From Adiantum capillus-veneris (lineage: Eukaryota; Streptophyta; Polypodiopsida; Polypodiales; Pteridaceae): a stretch of 64,000 bases of DNA. The position numbers and the translations under genes are program-made. The stretch covers positions 140,286,241-140,350,240 of the forward strand of contig CM043945.1 in NCBI GenBank assembly GCA_014529385.2, given 5' to 3'. The notes below the pieces were generated by a model. The model was not told where the DNA came from. It ran no database searches and worked only from the letters and a program-made list of their open reading frames with translations. Positions 1-12,407 of the stretch are shown here, piece after piece; position 1 is the stretch's first letter, and each line of letters starts with the position of its first letter.

Positions 1-619
1 TAACTGATGAGAAATCCACATGGCATTTTAATAGAGACCTTTTTCATACCCGGTTCGGTCAAACAACTGATCCATTTCGAAAGCTTGAACTACTACATGG
101 TAACCATACGCACCCCTTATAGAATATAATTATCTGATTATTATATGATTACATACTAATTCAGCACATCACTTCAGTGCAGGACATCGACAACGAAACC
201 AACAAGGAGATCCCCAACAACATAACAACTTCACAAGAGAAAACAGCACGTTCCGACGTTGTTCCAGCTCCCAAAAGACAACGACAAATGAAGAGAAATA
301 CATAGTTTACTCTATTAGGTGCAAAATCAATAACCGTGTTTACATAGGCATGACATCCGATTTTGAAGCTAGGAAAAGAGCACACATGACAAATCCACCA
401 AAACGGATGAAACATGATGTGTCGTCCTTTCCCCCATTTTGTCAAAACTTTGAGTTTCATGTACTGCACAATACACACAATAGGAGAAGTGCTATTGCAC
501 TGGAAGCACAAGAGATAATTACTCAAGATGCAACGTCCACGAAAGGATACAATAATTTGAAGGGACATCCTCCAAACTGCAAGAAATACTATTATTTAAA
601 ACACCATAGAAAAATATAG
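1..619 (+). CDS. GIY-YIG nuclease-like gene, 3' part (possibly frameshifted)
   Basis: This is a partial gene cut by the left window edge. An exon in frame 3 (bases 3-99) ends at CATG|GTAACC. A short intron (100-182) follows, and the next exon runs in frame 2 to a stop at 617-619. The second exon carries a GIY-YIG-type signature: VYSIRC (the GIY strand), then RVYIGMTSDFEARKRAH (the YIG strand and the catalytic-helix arginine), then ALEAQEII with the expected metal-binding glutamate, and a YNNLKGHP tail like the usual YN..G motif. GIY-YIG domains cut DNA using one metal ion and occur in repair enzymes, homing endonucleases and Penelope-like elements. One doubt remains: an alternative acceptor at 177 opens a more natural-looking frame 3 stretch with a basic PKRQRQMKR block, but it stops at 302-304. 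The copy may therefore be a frameshifted pseudogene. The domain call is fairly good; the gene model and its activity are uncertain. Confidence 0.55.
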
Positions 620-1337
620 CGTGCAATGAAACTTAATCTTTGTTCTGAGGTAGCAACTCCCATTCAGTTTTCTCTTCTATATTCAATCACTTCTCAAGAG
701 TCTTTTCCTCTAGTATCTGTGATAATTTTTATGTTATGCTTCTCTATTATCTGTGAGACTTTCTTTATGTTGTGTTCTGTTCAGGTTATGTTCTGCAATT
801 TTTTTCTCGATATCATATTATGTTTACCTTATGTTCTTGATTTCCTCTACATGCACATCATTCAGCTTTCAAACTTTAAGATTCAACTGTTACCTAGATG
901 TCTTGCAATAACATCAAGAGAAACAGACAATCCATTCCAGCAACCCCATGTCTAATACTTCTACAAAAAATTATAAGCTAATAAGAGACAATCATGTAGC
1001 AACAACTTATATATTTTACAAAAAAATTATAAATGTACAAATGGTGCACTTTGTCTTCAACATATTAAACAACACAAAACAACAACTGCATTAGGTTATA
1101 ACACTGTTCTGGACATCCACCAAGGTTGAGAATATATTATTTTTTGAAAAAAAATAAGAAAATATAGTTGCGAACTTATGCCATCTTTATTTAATTGCTT
1201 TGTTCAGTGTCTTTGTCATATAACGTTAATCATTGGCTACAACAATGTCTTGTTTTTTTCATTCAAACTATGACAGACTTGACTACTTATCAGCTTCTTT
1301 TTTATTTAAATGCTTTTTCTTTTCATTTCAGTTTACA
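620..1337. other. Intergenic, A/T-rich
   Basis: No coding signal could be supported here. The stretch is A/T-rich with short A and T runs, and ends in a pyrimidine-rich tract with CAG at 1329-1331 that could be a 3' splice site for the ORF that follows. Confidence 0.5.
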
Positions 1338-1769
1338 ATGGGTAGGCCGATCCCAGCTGATCTGATTGAGCAGCAGCCAGAATTTGAGACTGCAATGTAT
1401 AAGTTGCAATATTGTCTTTACCCACATTTGCAAGAGCGGGTGCTCAGACACTACATGCATAAATGGACTGAGTTCTTTCCATGGCCAGTTCAACCACCTA
1501 CCCCATGGCATCCACATTACATCACTTGGAACACACTCGGTCAAGAAATCACCATCGACATCGCCATGCTATCGGGTTGCTCCACAAAACACCATTGTAT
1601 GTTGTTCGTGCAGATTGCGGACGTGCTCGGCCTAGTCGAGACTATAGAATTGAATTACTCTAACGTGGTCCCCAACCACCTTCAGTCAGCTAAACAATTC
1701 GTTTCGCGCTATTTTCCTGTCAACCAGTTAGTCACACGCACAACTTTGAAGATCATCTTACTGATATAG
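1338..1769 (+). CDS. Hypothetical protein (143 aa), possible exon
   Basis: An open frame begins at ATG 1338, just after a strong 3' splice-like sequence (ttcttttcatttcag at 1317-1331), so this may be an internal or first coding exon. The product starts MGRPIPADLIEQQPEFE and is rich in Trp, Pro and His (for example FFPWPVQPPTPWHPHY). I recognise no family in it. Composition is protein-like up to about residue 135, then the frame drifts into Leu/Ile codons before the stop, as if the true exon ended at a donor slightly earlier. It could belong to a plant-specific repeated gene family or a transposon. Confidence 0.3.
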   Translation: MGRPIPADLIEQQPEFETAMYKLQYCLYPHLQERVLRHYMHKWTEFFPWPVQPPTPWHPHYITWNTLGQEITIDIAMLSGCSTKHHCMLFVQIADVLGLVETIELNYSNVVPNHLQSAKQFVSRYFPVNQLVTRTTLKIILLI

Positions 1770-2048
1770 CCCTTACTTCGTGCATCAAAATCTCCCACTA
1801 ATATGTGTTGTTACCTAGTGCTCCTCCTCTTCTCCACAGAAGTTCTGTCCGTTTCATTGTGAAGAAGTCATTGCATGCTACATTCAAAATCTTACCAACT
1901 CTCGTTTGCTTAGTTCCGTTCTTGATTCATCAACTTTTTACCATACTATTTCCAGTGATGTACACTCACTTAGCGTAACAAGATTTGAGCAAAACAAATA
2001 ATAAGCTCTCCCTGTCTCTCTCTCTCTTTTTTGTTTTTTAAAGCCTGC

Positions 2049-2057
<9 letters not shown>

Positions 2058-2112
<55 letters not shown>

Positions 2113-2234
2113 ACAAAACAGTACATAAATTCCTGTATATATGAGTGACTTCTGCTAACTAACGCTCACAAGATTTGTCGACATTAAAATAAGCGCACTC
2201 ACACACTCCCTCCCTCTCTCTCTCTCTCTCTCTC
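2058..2234. repeat. (CT)n microsatellites
   Basis: A (CT)n tract fills about 2058-2109 and a second shorter one about 2214-2234. Open frames across them read only Arg-Glu or Leu-Ser repeats and are not genes. Confidence 0.9.
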
Positions 2235-2239
2235 AGCTT

Positions 2240-4340
2240 TCACTTCTATGTTCTTTTTACTAATGTATACTCTTCTTCAATGCTTCGATGCGAACAAAAT
2301 AGTATTTACAATGGTGCCCTTGCTCTTCATTCATTTCCATAAACATCCAGGTACCAAATCCATAAACATCCAAGCACCAAAGGGAAGCTCTCTAATTGCA
2401 ATAGTATTCCTTCAAACACTCTCCATCTTCATGCCTTCTCCTCCAAAGCTTGGCAATCGAGGCATCCTAGTTCCATTCTTCTTGTTGCTACCCGTATCCC
2501 CAAAACCCCTGCTACACTGCCCAAAAATTCCCCCAAAATTTCTCCTTTGATTGATTTTTAGTGTTAGTGTCAACTTTCAAGACTTGTTTTTGCTAGCACT
2601 ACAAGAATCCCCTCGATGACATGGCAATTGGAGGCTAACATGCACGAACTCTAGTGATAGAAGAATGAAAACGCTTTTCCACTTTATGTTGGCGGGTTTT
2701 CCCTTCTTCACCGAGTCCTCTCTCCCTCTATAGCGGGCACACAAAGCCAAAACCCTATCGCACTGCCTTTTTTTCTTTTTGCACATCGCTCCTCGTTATT
2801 TTTGCCTTTCTTTTATTTCACATTGTCTAGCTTTATTTAAAATGGTTGGCCTTTGTGTGCCCAATCCTTGGGCGGCCACCACATTGTGCATAAATATTGA
2901 CCAAAGCATTGCTAAGAACAATGTCCATTTGCTAACAAAAAGCAATCCAAAGCTTTTTGCTACTGCCATATTGGGCACATCTCCAAAGGTACGCCAAGAG
3001 ACGACACTTTGGACAGTCAGCCCTTCAAACACTCTTCTGATTTTTGTACCGCACCGTAATATACATACTCATCGACCAAAAAATTGTCGAGCACACATTT
3101 TTCTCAACTTCCCCTAACTAACAATATTAGCCTGAATTTTTAATGCCCATATAAGCATCGTCCCAGACACAAAGCTCTTCAAGAACTTTTTATGTTTTTG
3201 GAAGTAAACCACATTTGGCTTGTATGTCTACCCAAACCATTGCCATTCACAACATCTGGCATGCATGTTGACCAAAGCATTGCAAAACACAGCATACGGC
3301 ATACATATCTTCCAAGGCATGATCAAGCTCAACATATTCCTCCAATAGCCACTATCGGTGAAAAAACAACCCAAAGTTCCGTTACCATTGCCATATTGGG
3401 CATAACCTCCAATCACCATATTCTTGGAATAATTTGTTGCATCAAAATTTTTGTAACTAGATAGGAACTAAGCAAAAACAAACCTTCCCTCGAGTATTGG
3501 CAAAACCCTATTTTCTCCTTATGGATGCAGAGCGTCACGACACCGATTTTGCCCGATGGTGGCTATGGATGGTGTTAATGGCGCTATTTGGTAGTGTTGT
3601 TATTGGTCATGTTGGGGGTGTCTTCCCACATTGTCTTGTGGACAGGCTTTGGGATTGAGGTGTGCCCCACAAAAAAAGAGAGAAAATATTATTGTGAACA
3701 AAGGGGGGGATTTCCCCACTCACAATGTCGTGAGGGCACCCTTTGAAAATTTTTGAAAATTTTTGAAAAAGTTGTGGTTAAACGTGTGGTGGCTCTCCTA
3801 GCCAACTATATAAAGAGTTCATTTCCGTAAAAGAAGTGGCTAAAATTAAATAGACAAAGTTGGTCAAAAAGGCTGAGAAAAAAAAGATATTTTATAGCTT
3901 TCTTTCCTGCGTGAAAATTGTAGAACAGAGTGGGCTGATTTGAAGGATTTGCTATTGATTTATTTATAACTTCGTACGGGAAACGTGTGCTGATTTGAAA
4001 GATTTGCTATTGGTTTATTTATAACTTCGTACGGGAAAGTGAGGTTATGTAAAAATTATGTGGAGGGTCTTCTGCTAGTTTTGTGTACCAAATGTGGTGA
4101 TAGGTGCATAGTGGGTTGCAAGACTAGAAGAGAGTCTCTATTCCCTTTTTTGGTTTATTTGTGATACTCCTAAAGTTTTGGTAAGCCAATCACAATACAT
4201 TTAATGGATTTTGTGTATAAGTGTATGAGGAAGTGCCTAACAGAGATGTGGTGTCATGTTGTGGTTTATGGGTGGTAGACACGATTCTCGCTACCCAAGA
4301 TACATTATTAGAACCCACTTCCATTTTGTAGTAGAATAAT
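2240..4340. other. Non-coding stretch without recognised genes
   Basis: Short open frames occur on both strands but none has a recognisable domain or splice context. The only structure seen is a 55-bp two-copy tandem repeat at 3934-4043. Confidence 0.45.
3934..4043. repeat. 55-bp tandem duplication
   Basis: Two adjacent copies begin at 3934 and 3989. Each reads gctgatttgaa(g/a)gatttgc and runs through ttataacttcgtacgggaaa, with only a few mismatches. Confidence 0.85.
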
Positions 4341-5890
4341 GTGCACAACACCATTATTTTAAACTTGAAGGTATTGATCTCGTATATTGCTTTCCTCAAC
4401 CCCGTGCTCAAGATGGCTAAATGTAACTCGAAAGAATTCTTAAAACCAGTGAAAAGGTTTCTTTGGAAGAACAACACGAAAACCTCCCGGCCATGGCAGT
4501 GGGCTAGATGGGAGGTAGTTGCTCGGCCGGTAGACCGAGGAGGGCTCGGCATTCTTAACCTTGTATATCATGATGAGGCCCTTTGTGCCAAATTTATGGT
4601 CTCATTGGCTAAACAGGACCAAGCTTGGGCTATCATGACCGAGGAAATGCTTGATGCAACAAAATTGGGATCGAAAGGGGAAAAGTGGAAGGGGGTTGGG
4701 ATGCACGACAAACTTCTCACCCCGAAGTGATGTTATCTTAGATCTGGTGGACTCTCGGGGAGCTGATGAGGAAATGCAAAAGTGTTGTTGAGGCTTTGGA
4801 ATGGGGGGAAGTAACCAGATACTTTAAGAACTCCATTTTGCACTGGTTCCCTTGGCTCTTTAAAATATTGGGGCCGCTGCAAAGCCCTTACTGGATAGAA
4901 ATGGCCAGGAAGGTGAATAATAAGGGACTCGTTCGACTAAAGCATTTCTGGGATAGCAACGAGAAATGCTGGAAAACTGCTGACTCTTTAGCCATCCAAT
5001 TTCAATTGGATGGCTTTGAGATCTTACTAGTCTATATTGTGATTAAAGAGCTTGATAAGGTGGTGATGCCAATTTGTGAATTCAACTTTGAATGGGACGC
5101 TTGGAGATGGCCCGGAAGTAGGCTCTTTTGGAGACCACACTCTAAAGGCATTTAACGTGCATTAATGCACGAGGCTAATTGGTGTAGCCCCCTCAATAGA
5201 TTATGGAAGAGGCACTGGACGAAAAAACGGTGGGAGCGAGTCATGGAGAACATCTGGAGCCAAGATGGCCTCAGTATATGAAGATTTTTCTGTGGAAAGT
5301 GATGTGGGGTACTCTGCCGACGGGCGTAAAGATACAAAAAAGAGGCATCGGGTCCGATCGTTGCTCGGGGTGCTGAATGGCTAGTGAAGACCTAGCCCAC
5401 CTTTTCATGGGGTGCCAGGCAATCAGGGGCATGGCTGGGAAAATATGCAAGTGGATTCAAAGGACATGGCAAATTAAGTTCTTCAAGAATGATCTGTTCT
5501 TTGGTAGTAGCAGGATAGGAAATCCTGCTCTTCTCGGCTGCACTCAAATAATCAGGTACTACTTCTTGCACCATATTTGGTAAGCAAGGAACCGCCGCGT
5601 GTTTGAGGGGATCTAGCTATGGCAAGCTTTTGTGAAATCATGCAAGAGAGCAGAGTGACGATCCACATGATTGGAGGCAAACAAACCTCAAAAGTCTGGT
5701 TTAGAACAATACGTAACATCTTGTAATAAGTAAAGCCGGTGAGTAGGAGTTGCTTCTCTGCCAAGCAAATAACTTGTAATCCTTTGACTCTCAAGGCTCG
5801 GTCTGAGCTTGAGGATTGGTGTATATTTCTGTTCTTAATACTACCCACTCACAATTGTGAGTTTTGCAAAAAAACAAAAAACAAAAAACT
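4341..5890 (+). mobile_element. 5'-truncated, decayed LINE (reverse transcriptase C-terminus)
   Basis: Broken frames encode the end of a plant non-LTR reverse transcriptase. At 4370-4560 the order LKVLISYIAFLNPVLKMA, FLWKNN, then RGGLGILNL is the region after the RT fingers/palm and thumb. At 5281-5440 KIFLWKVMWGTLPTGVKI is followed by CSGC, a stop, and EDLAHLFMGCQ, which is the RT-associated zinc-binding domain. Several stops and frame changes show that the copy is dead. The element seems to end near 5885 in an A-rich tail (aaaaaaacaaaaaac). An imperfect direct repeat, ctt(g/a)aaggtattga, occurs at 4364-4377 and again right after the tail, and could be its target-site duplication. Confidence 0.75.
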
Positions 5891-5929
5891 TAAAGGTATT
5901 GAGTCATGTGGACACCACTAGTATTTGTA

Positions 5930-6075
5930 AGCCTGAAGGTATTGAATTCCTCCCCGTGCACTATGGATCCAAAAAAAAGTGACCCTCTAATACTAGAGGA
6001 AAAGCATATGATGACGTTTCAACACTAGAGAAAGCGCATACCACGACTCTTCAATATTGGAGGAGGAAACAAGTA
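5930..6075. repeat. Dispersed repeat, copy 1 (about 145 bp)
   Basis: The sequence from ggtattgaattcctccccgtgcacta to ggaggaggaaacaagta recurs with moderate divergence at 11162-11310. Its nature is unknown. Confidence 0.6.
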
Positions 6076-6213
6076 TTTTTCGAAAGGGCACATTTCTTAA
6101 GGTTTTTAAAAATCGGAGAGGATGTTGTCACCTCCCCTCCATCATCTTATGTATAGTTTTTCCTTATCTTTTTTCTTTTGTGTGCGTGTGTTTCTTTTGT
6201 TTTTGGCTGGGAG

Positions 6214-6220
6214 TTTTTTT

Positions 6221-6251
<31 letters not shown>

Positions 6252-6255
6252 GGGG
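6214..6255. repeat. poly(T)/poly(G) tract
   Basis: A run of 17 T is followed directly by about 25 G. Such homopolymers are prone to sequencing and assembly error, so the exact length is not reliable. Confidence 0.85.
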
Positions 6256-6595
6256 TTTGAGCCCATTATGCATTTCTCATAATCTTCTCGTAACATTTTG
6301 GCATTCAAGAAATTACATACAAGCACTTGGGATCAACCTTCAACCAAAAAATTAGGTACCCTAATGCTTCTTCCATTGGACGTAGCATACTATGGGTTTA
6401 TTTGGGTCGGGTGTATTGGGTCGTCCATTAATTAATTACCTAGGAAGATTCCCACAAGACCTTAACTTTTAAAACTAACACTCAGTTGGAGTCGATGCAC
6501 ACGCTTCGTATGCTTGCCCCAGCCCTCTGACGCTCCTGTCGCATCGCAACTCTCTCTGTCGTGCAGTCTTGTGCAGATGATCTAGCTTTCCCTCT

Positions 6596-7084
6596 GTGTT
6601 CCCTCTGCTCCCCGCCCTTCTCCCCAATTGCCTACTCCCCCAACCATGGGTGTCGAGAGATGTCCAAGCTCCAGGGTCAATAATCTGCAGTGGCGGTGTT
6701 GTTCCTATTATTGATCTTACTGGAGAATCTAGTGATTCTAGTTCCCTGGAATCTTCATCAGCAAAGGCCCAGACGAGGTTGAATGTGTCTGTTCGTATGC
6801 TCATACCCCCATTGAAGAGAAGTTTGTCACCTGAAAAGAAATCTGAAGCAGTTGCAACTCGCATCACAAGCAAGGAGCTCTATCTCCTAGTGATCTTGAC
6901 TCACCTCAAAGACTACTTACCAGTATGCCTAGCTTGCATAATAAGAGCTTCCCGATCAGTGAAGTCGTGTGATGTCCTTGGCTCCTCCTCTCCCACCATT
7001 ACTTTATCCCACAAACCTGTATACCAAAGAACTGCAGTCGAATGCCATGCAGAGTTCACAAGGTCCGCAGGCGAGCTAGGATGA
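6596..7084 (+). CDS. Hypothetical ORF with a SUMO-interacting-like motif
   Basis: This is a 162-codon frame of unknown family. Its middle part contains VVPIIDLTGESSDSSS, which matches the SUMO-interacting consensus of a short hydrophobic core followed by acidic and serine residues. It is preceded by a possible splice acceptor (aataatctgcag, ending about 6690), so the real exon may start near 6691 rather than at the first ATG. The remainder (SVRMLIPPLKRSLSPEKKSE) is low-complexity and basic. The frame after about residue 95 looks less coding. It may be an exon of an uncharacterised gene or a transposon relic. Confidence 0.3.
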   Translation: MFPLLPALLPNCLLPQPWVSRDVQAPGSIICSGGVVPIIDLTGESSDSSSLESSSAKAQTRLNVSVRMLIPPLKRSLSPEKKSEAVATRITSKELYLLVILTHLKDYLPVCLACIIRASRSVKSCDVLGSSSPTITLSHKPVYQRTAVECHAEFTRSAGELG

Positions 7085-7146
7085 GTTTGCAATGAGCATC
7101 CTTAGGTCTGTGTTGCATGGCAACTTCTGCCCAAAGACCCTGCAGC

Positions 7147-7200
7147 AAGAGAGAGAGAGAGAGAGAGCATTGCCCTGACGAATGACAGACGGAGACTCGA

Positions 7201-7250
<50 letters not shown>
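7147..7250. repeat. (GA)n microsatellite, two blocks
   Basis: (GA)n occupies about 7147-7168 and 7204-7250, separated by a short unique spacer. Open frames reading through them are artefacts. Confidence 0.9.
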
Positions 7251-7255
<5 letters not shown>

Positions 7256-7259
7256 CTCA

Positions 7260-8060
7260 TCGCGCCACCTTCGGTCCCCCCTCCCTTTTCTTCACTTAAA
7301 AATCCAATGCAGGTGTCATCTTTGCGCTTCTCCCTCCCTCACTCCCCCCCCCCCCAAAAAAAACCCTCTTGGCATCTAAGTAGATTCTCCTTCAAACAAA
7401 TGAAAAAAAAGATTATAGGGACATATTTACTCGGTCCTCCTTCATTACATGGAATCTGGCAAGATGCCTTCCTCGACACCTCGCAATCAATTCACCCTCT
7501 CAATTTCCTTTTCCTTGTCTTTTCCAAAGGGGATCTCTGTTACTCCATTCAATAAGCCAAATCGTGGTCACCTACTAGATAATCATTCATAAGTGCACCC
7601 TTGCACATTATTGCTCAGATGTTAGCAAGAATGAATTACCACCTCTTACTATATATTGTTGATGGATGAGCAATATTCCATAAAACGGGAAAACTGCCGT
7701 TCTCATTTTAAAGATGGGCCTGTTTATAAAGTCTTTAAATCTTTTGTCAAAACCTTCTCATGTAGCATATCATTGGAAAGCGATTGGAAAGAAGAACATA
7801 GATCTACAATCTCTAACAAATTTGGAGTTTCTATAACTTTGAAATATAACCAAATTAAAATTTCATTCCCAAAGTGGTAGAATTTTCCACTTTACCTAAT
7901 ATTGATTAATTAATCAGTATTAATTTGATGGAGTCCTTTGTCTATTGTGGCTTCTCAAAAGAGCTTAGAGAAACAATCTTGGTTTTGGCATGCAATCTGC
8001 AATGTACATATACCAATGCCCAAAAAGTATTAGCTTTAAAAGTTTTCTTGCTTGGTCAGG
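7260..8060. other. Non-coding stretch
   Basis: Apart from a short C/A homopolymer at about 7347-7364, no gene, repeat or RNA could be supported. Frames here are short and have no recognisable domain. Confidence 0.45.
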
Positions 8061-8067
8061 AGCATCG

Positions 8068-8306
<239 letters not shown>

Positions 8307-10086
8307 CATTATCTTCCTCAAAAGATCAAATCTGACCTATGGGACTAAAAGAAACATATCATGTGGGGCGTGTGGAGGTAATAAGTGACTCAATGCTCAA
8401 GAATTATGGAAATTAGTGTCACAAAGGAACATTCACATTAGGGTTGGTATAGAAATGTGTGTAGGAAAAGCTCATGGCTGAAAATGTGAGGAAAGCAAGC
8501 TCTAATGTGACCAAAACCTAAGCACTCAAGTAGGGTGTGATGCTCAAATTGACTCACTTTACGAGGGCATAAAGTGCATAGTCAATGAGACTCCTTGCCA
8601 CATGGAAGCAATGGTGCGGATCACATTCAAGAGGATAGGGTCGAGGATGTAAGGGTGGGTGCCGCTCCCTTGTTCACTAAAGAAGATGGTTTTGTAGTCA
8701 GGGACAACATGCGTATGTAACGTATGACATGACCCCCAAGTTCACTTGGCTTTGTGAAAAAGCCTGGACTCCATGGAAGCATCATGAAGTAGGTGTAATG
8801 CATCCCATCTTTAAAACTGCTTCTTCATGACTTGCATCCATTTTGCACTCGTCCTCTGGCTTTCCAAACTTGGAGGGGGGTTCTTGAGCCCTTTCTAGAA
8901 GGAAGTTGCACAAAAGGTGAGTAACAAAGAGAACTCTAACCTTTCACATCTTTGGGATGACCGAAACCTCTGTTGGAAGGAAATGGAGCAAGTAGTAAGG
9001 TAACGAAATTTGACTATCAATGAAAGGCCTCTAGTTAATAGAGTCTTGGAAGCTATGTCCTCTAGACCATCCCTTGTGATCGAGTCGGAGTTGAATTGGA
9101 ACACCTAGCATTGGCCAAAAGACAAAGTATTTACACTCCCTAAGATCCAAGATATCTATATCACGCTGATATACAAACAAGACTGGTTCACTCCACTCAT
9201 AAATATATGAACTGAAAATTGGTCTAAAGGGCACTGGCAGAAGAGTGTTAATGCAATCTGAGAGATCAAATGGTCATCCTTTATGAAGATCTTTGTGCGT
9301 GTGTGTGTGTGTGTGTGTGTGGGGAGGGGGGGAGCATCCCAACTGGGGACAAAGATTTGCGCTAGAGGGATTCACATTGACACTTGCTCTGGTTGTAGAT
9401 AACCTTTGGAGGATCCCTCCATGTGTTCAAAAACTGCCTTGCCATGCCGCTGCAAAAATCTTCAAGTAGGTGCAAAAGACCTAGAAGATTATCTTCTACA
9501 CAAACGACCTAATACTAGGAGGGAGTAATCACAAAAACCAAGCCACATTGATTTACACCCAAATCACCAGATACTCTTATTTGAAACATATATGAAAAGC
9601 AAAGAACCTTCACGTTTTTTAGAAAAACATGTCGTGACTCAATTCAACAATGTTACTGAGTGAGAGCTATGAGCTTGTCTATGTTTTAGGATCGGTAGTC
9701 ATTCATGCCGAAGGATGGAAACATGCACTTACTTGCATCAGCTACTCAAGTGGTTCTAATTAACAGCTCTTTGCCAGGCTCCTACGTATCTATACAAGCC
9801 CACTTTTGAAATCATTGCACTCTCAAGGCACACGTAGTGCTTGAGGTTGATTGTATATAGCCCACTCACGATTGTATGCCCAAAAAACAAAAACTTTCTT
9901 CCAATGTAATTCTTGGAAGTCGTATTTTTCCGCCTTTTAACAGTGTACTCCACAACTTACCCATAACTTCAATGAGAAGTGATCGAGACTCGGGAAGTAA
10001 GAGCGTCTATGATGTTTGTGTCTTGGTTTGGAGAAAGTTCGTGAGAAAACGCTTTTGGATATTCTCAAAGTCTTTCCTAGTAAAAT

Positions 10087-10087
<1 letters not shown>

Positions 10088-10132
<45 letters not shown>
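10088..10132. repeat. (GA)n microsatellite
   Basis: An uninterrupted (GA)n tract ends in ggggcggggg. Frames on both strands read only Arg-Glu or Leu-Ser repeats through it. Confidence 0.9.
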
Positions 10133-10138
<6 letters not shown>

Positions 10139-11161
10139 GGGGACGAGGAGACAAAGAAGTTATATTGTGATTGTGACACAGATCAAGAGCTATTTTGTTT
10201 ATGGAAGAAACCTTGAAGTATAGTGGCCAGATTTGGGAATGCATCCATTGCATTTTGGAATGAAGATATTTGTTTGTTTCTTCTAAAGCATTCGGTGAGC
10301 AAATATTGCTTACAATTGAGAATAAGTAAACAATAACAAAGATGAAGTCCTTCAACAATACTAAGATCAACTCAATAATTGTGGAGAAGAAGTATGACCA
10401 TAGACTAGTTGCATCCAGGTGGTTTGATCTAAAATAGAGTAGAACAACGAATGGAAGGTTTAGGGATCCAATTCATCTAAGGTTGTGCTTTGATGGGGGA
10501 AAAGGAGGTAGCTTATGTGAGCTCTAATCATAGGCCTACCACCAAATAGCCATGGAAGAAGCTCTTGATAATCCTTGAAAATGGGGTCCTTGGTCCAAAA
10601 GTCTACTAACAATAAAGACTAAAGATGGTAGGGAATCCAATGATGCTTATTGTGTTGCCAAGTATGAACTAAAGTGATTTCAAAAGTGGACTTTTATATA
10701 GTCTCAGGCCTTGATGGAATGAGCCATACACAGAAGACGCCTATAACCCATGCACAATGCTATGAGTGGTCAAACCCTTGACGGTATATGGCTAGCAGTG
10801 GTTTCCTCAGTAGCAATGTTTAGTTTTATTCAACCATATATGTTTTGACAGTGGCACTCATGCAAGTCAATCCTCCTTTATTTGACATGAAGAAATCACA
10901 TAATGTTCTTTTCCCCTATTCTAAAGCAACTCTTTGTTCCTTTGGAGGACAAGCCCCTAGCATGAAGAGTGGTGCTTTGTGTGGATGCCAGTGCTAAAGT
11001 AAGCCCACTTATACTGCTCCTTGATGTTAGTGAAGGCTAGTTGAATTGTTGCTTATCAAAGCCAATGTTTTTTGTATTTCTTTGGGCTTGCAATGTGCAC
11101 ATGTATCAGCTGCCAACTATGGCTTGCCTCGAGGAAGGGAGCAATGAATGAGTCTACATGA

Positions 11162-11310
11162 CTTGAAAATATTAAATTCCTCCCCATGCACTACAAACCC
11201 AAAAAGAAAGTTACCCTCTTAACTTTCCAAGAGAATCATCAGACCGACCCTCCCAACACATGAGGAGAAGCACGTCATGACCTTCAACATTGGAGGAGAA
11301 ACAAGTATAT
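11162..11310. repeat. Dispersed repeat, copy 2 (about 145 bp)
   Basis: This is the second copy of the repeat at 5930-6075, in the same orientation, sharing aattcctccc(c/a)(g/t)gcacta at one end and ggaggagaaacaagta at the other. Confidence 0.6.
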
Positions 11311-12096
11311 GGACAAAAGGCTTACGATGTATAATACTTGGGTAGTGACGGTGCCATCTTCCAGCCATACATATGCATGGTTTTTCCTTTTTCTTTTAAC
11401 ACATAGCCAACAAGCAAGTAATGCACTAGAAGCAAAAGTAACAGTTATGCTATTCTATTCTTCTCAAAATCCGCCAACTATGTTTTCCTTTGCTTGTGAG
11501 TTTGAAAACGGCTTGGCAATTGGTGCATTACATCAGGAGATTCCAACTGATGGCTGCAAAAAGAAATGGAACATCACGATCAATGTGCTCTGGCATTAGT
11601 TCGATGCATATCTAAGTCCAACCCTATCGCATCCGTGTTAGTTTATTTCTTTTGACTTCTAACCACGCCCAACAGAACACAGAGTGGAAACAAAAGAATT
11701 ATTATGTGGTTTTCAAGGCCAAGTATGTGTGAGCTTGTAGAATCTGAGAACATTGTTAAACAGTGAGAGACACTTTTTCATGAAAACCAAATAAGGCACA
11801 GCAAGGCAACAACCTTCCTGTTCAAAATGTTATTTCTTAGAAAGCACCTGTCCGGCAGGTATTTCCAACATGGGCACAAAACCCAAGGTGGTTTGCATCC
11901 AATGCAAAATGAGAATGCGGAGCAAACGAGCTCGAGGAGCTCCCCTCTCAAAGTGTTGTCTTGAGCTGAATTGTTTCTAACATAGTAATCAAGGCTGCTC
12001 GTTAAAGCTACAAGTGACCCCTCTCTTCCTTGACATCCCATTTGCCAGGCATCTCCACGGTGACTCAAGTATAAAACTACCAAGTTTTGTTGCATG

Positions 12097-12098
<2 letters not shown>

Positions 12099-12138
<40 letters not shown>

Positions 12139-12366
12139 GAAATGAAATGTTATATTAACGTCTTCAAAAGGCCATAGTGACCTATGAGACCAAAAAGTCA
12201 CAAGGTGGTGGATCTAATACAAAGTCAGAGTAACAAAATAACAACAGTACAAAACAAAAATATATACTATGGAATCCTAGACTGGTCGATGTGAACCAAG
12301 CAAAAAACTAAGCAAAAATGGGCTGAGTCACAAGAGATCTAGCATCGGTCGTTGGCGAATCTCATC

Positions 12367-12407
<41 letters not shown>

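Noticed and set aside
626-955. A 109-codon plus-strand frame after the GIY-YIG exon
   Set aside because: Phe/Leu/Ile/Cys-rich translation of A/T-rich DNA, with no domain and no splice link to the preceding exon.
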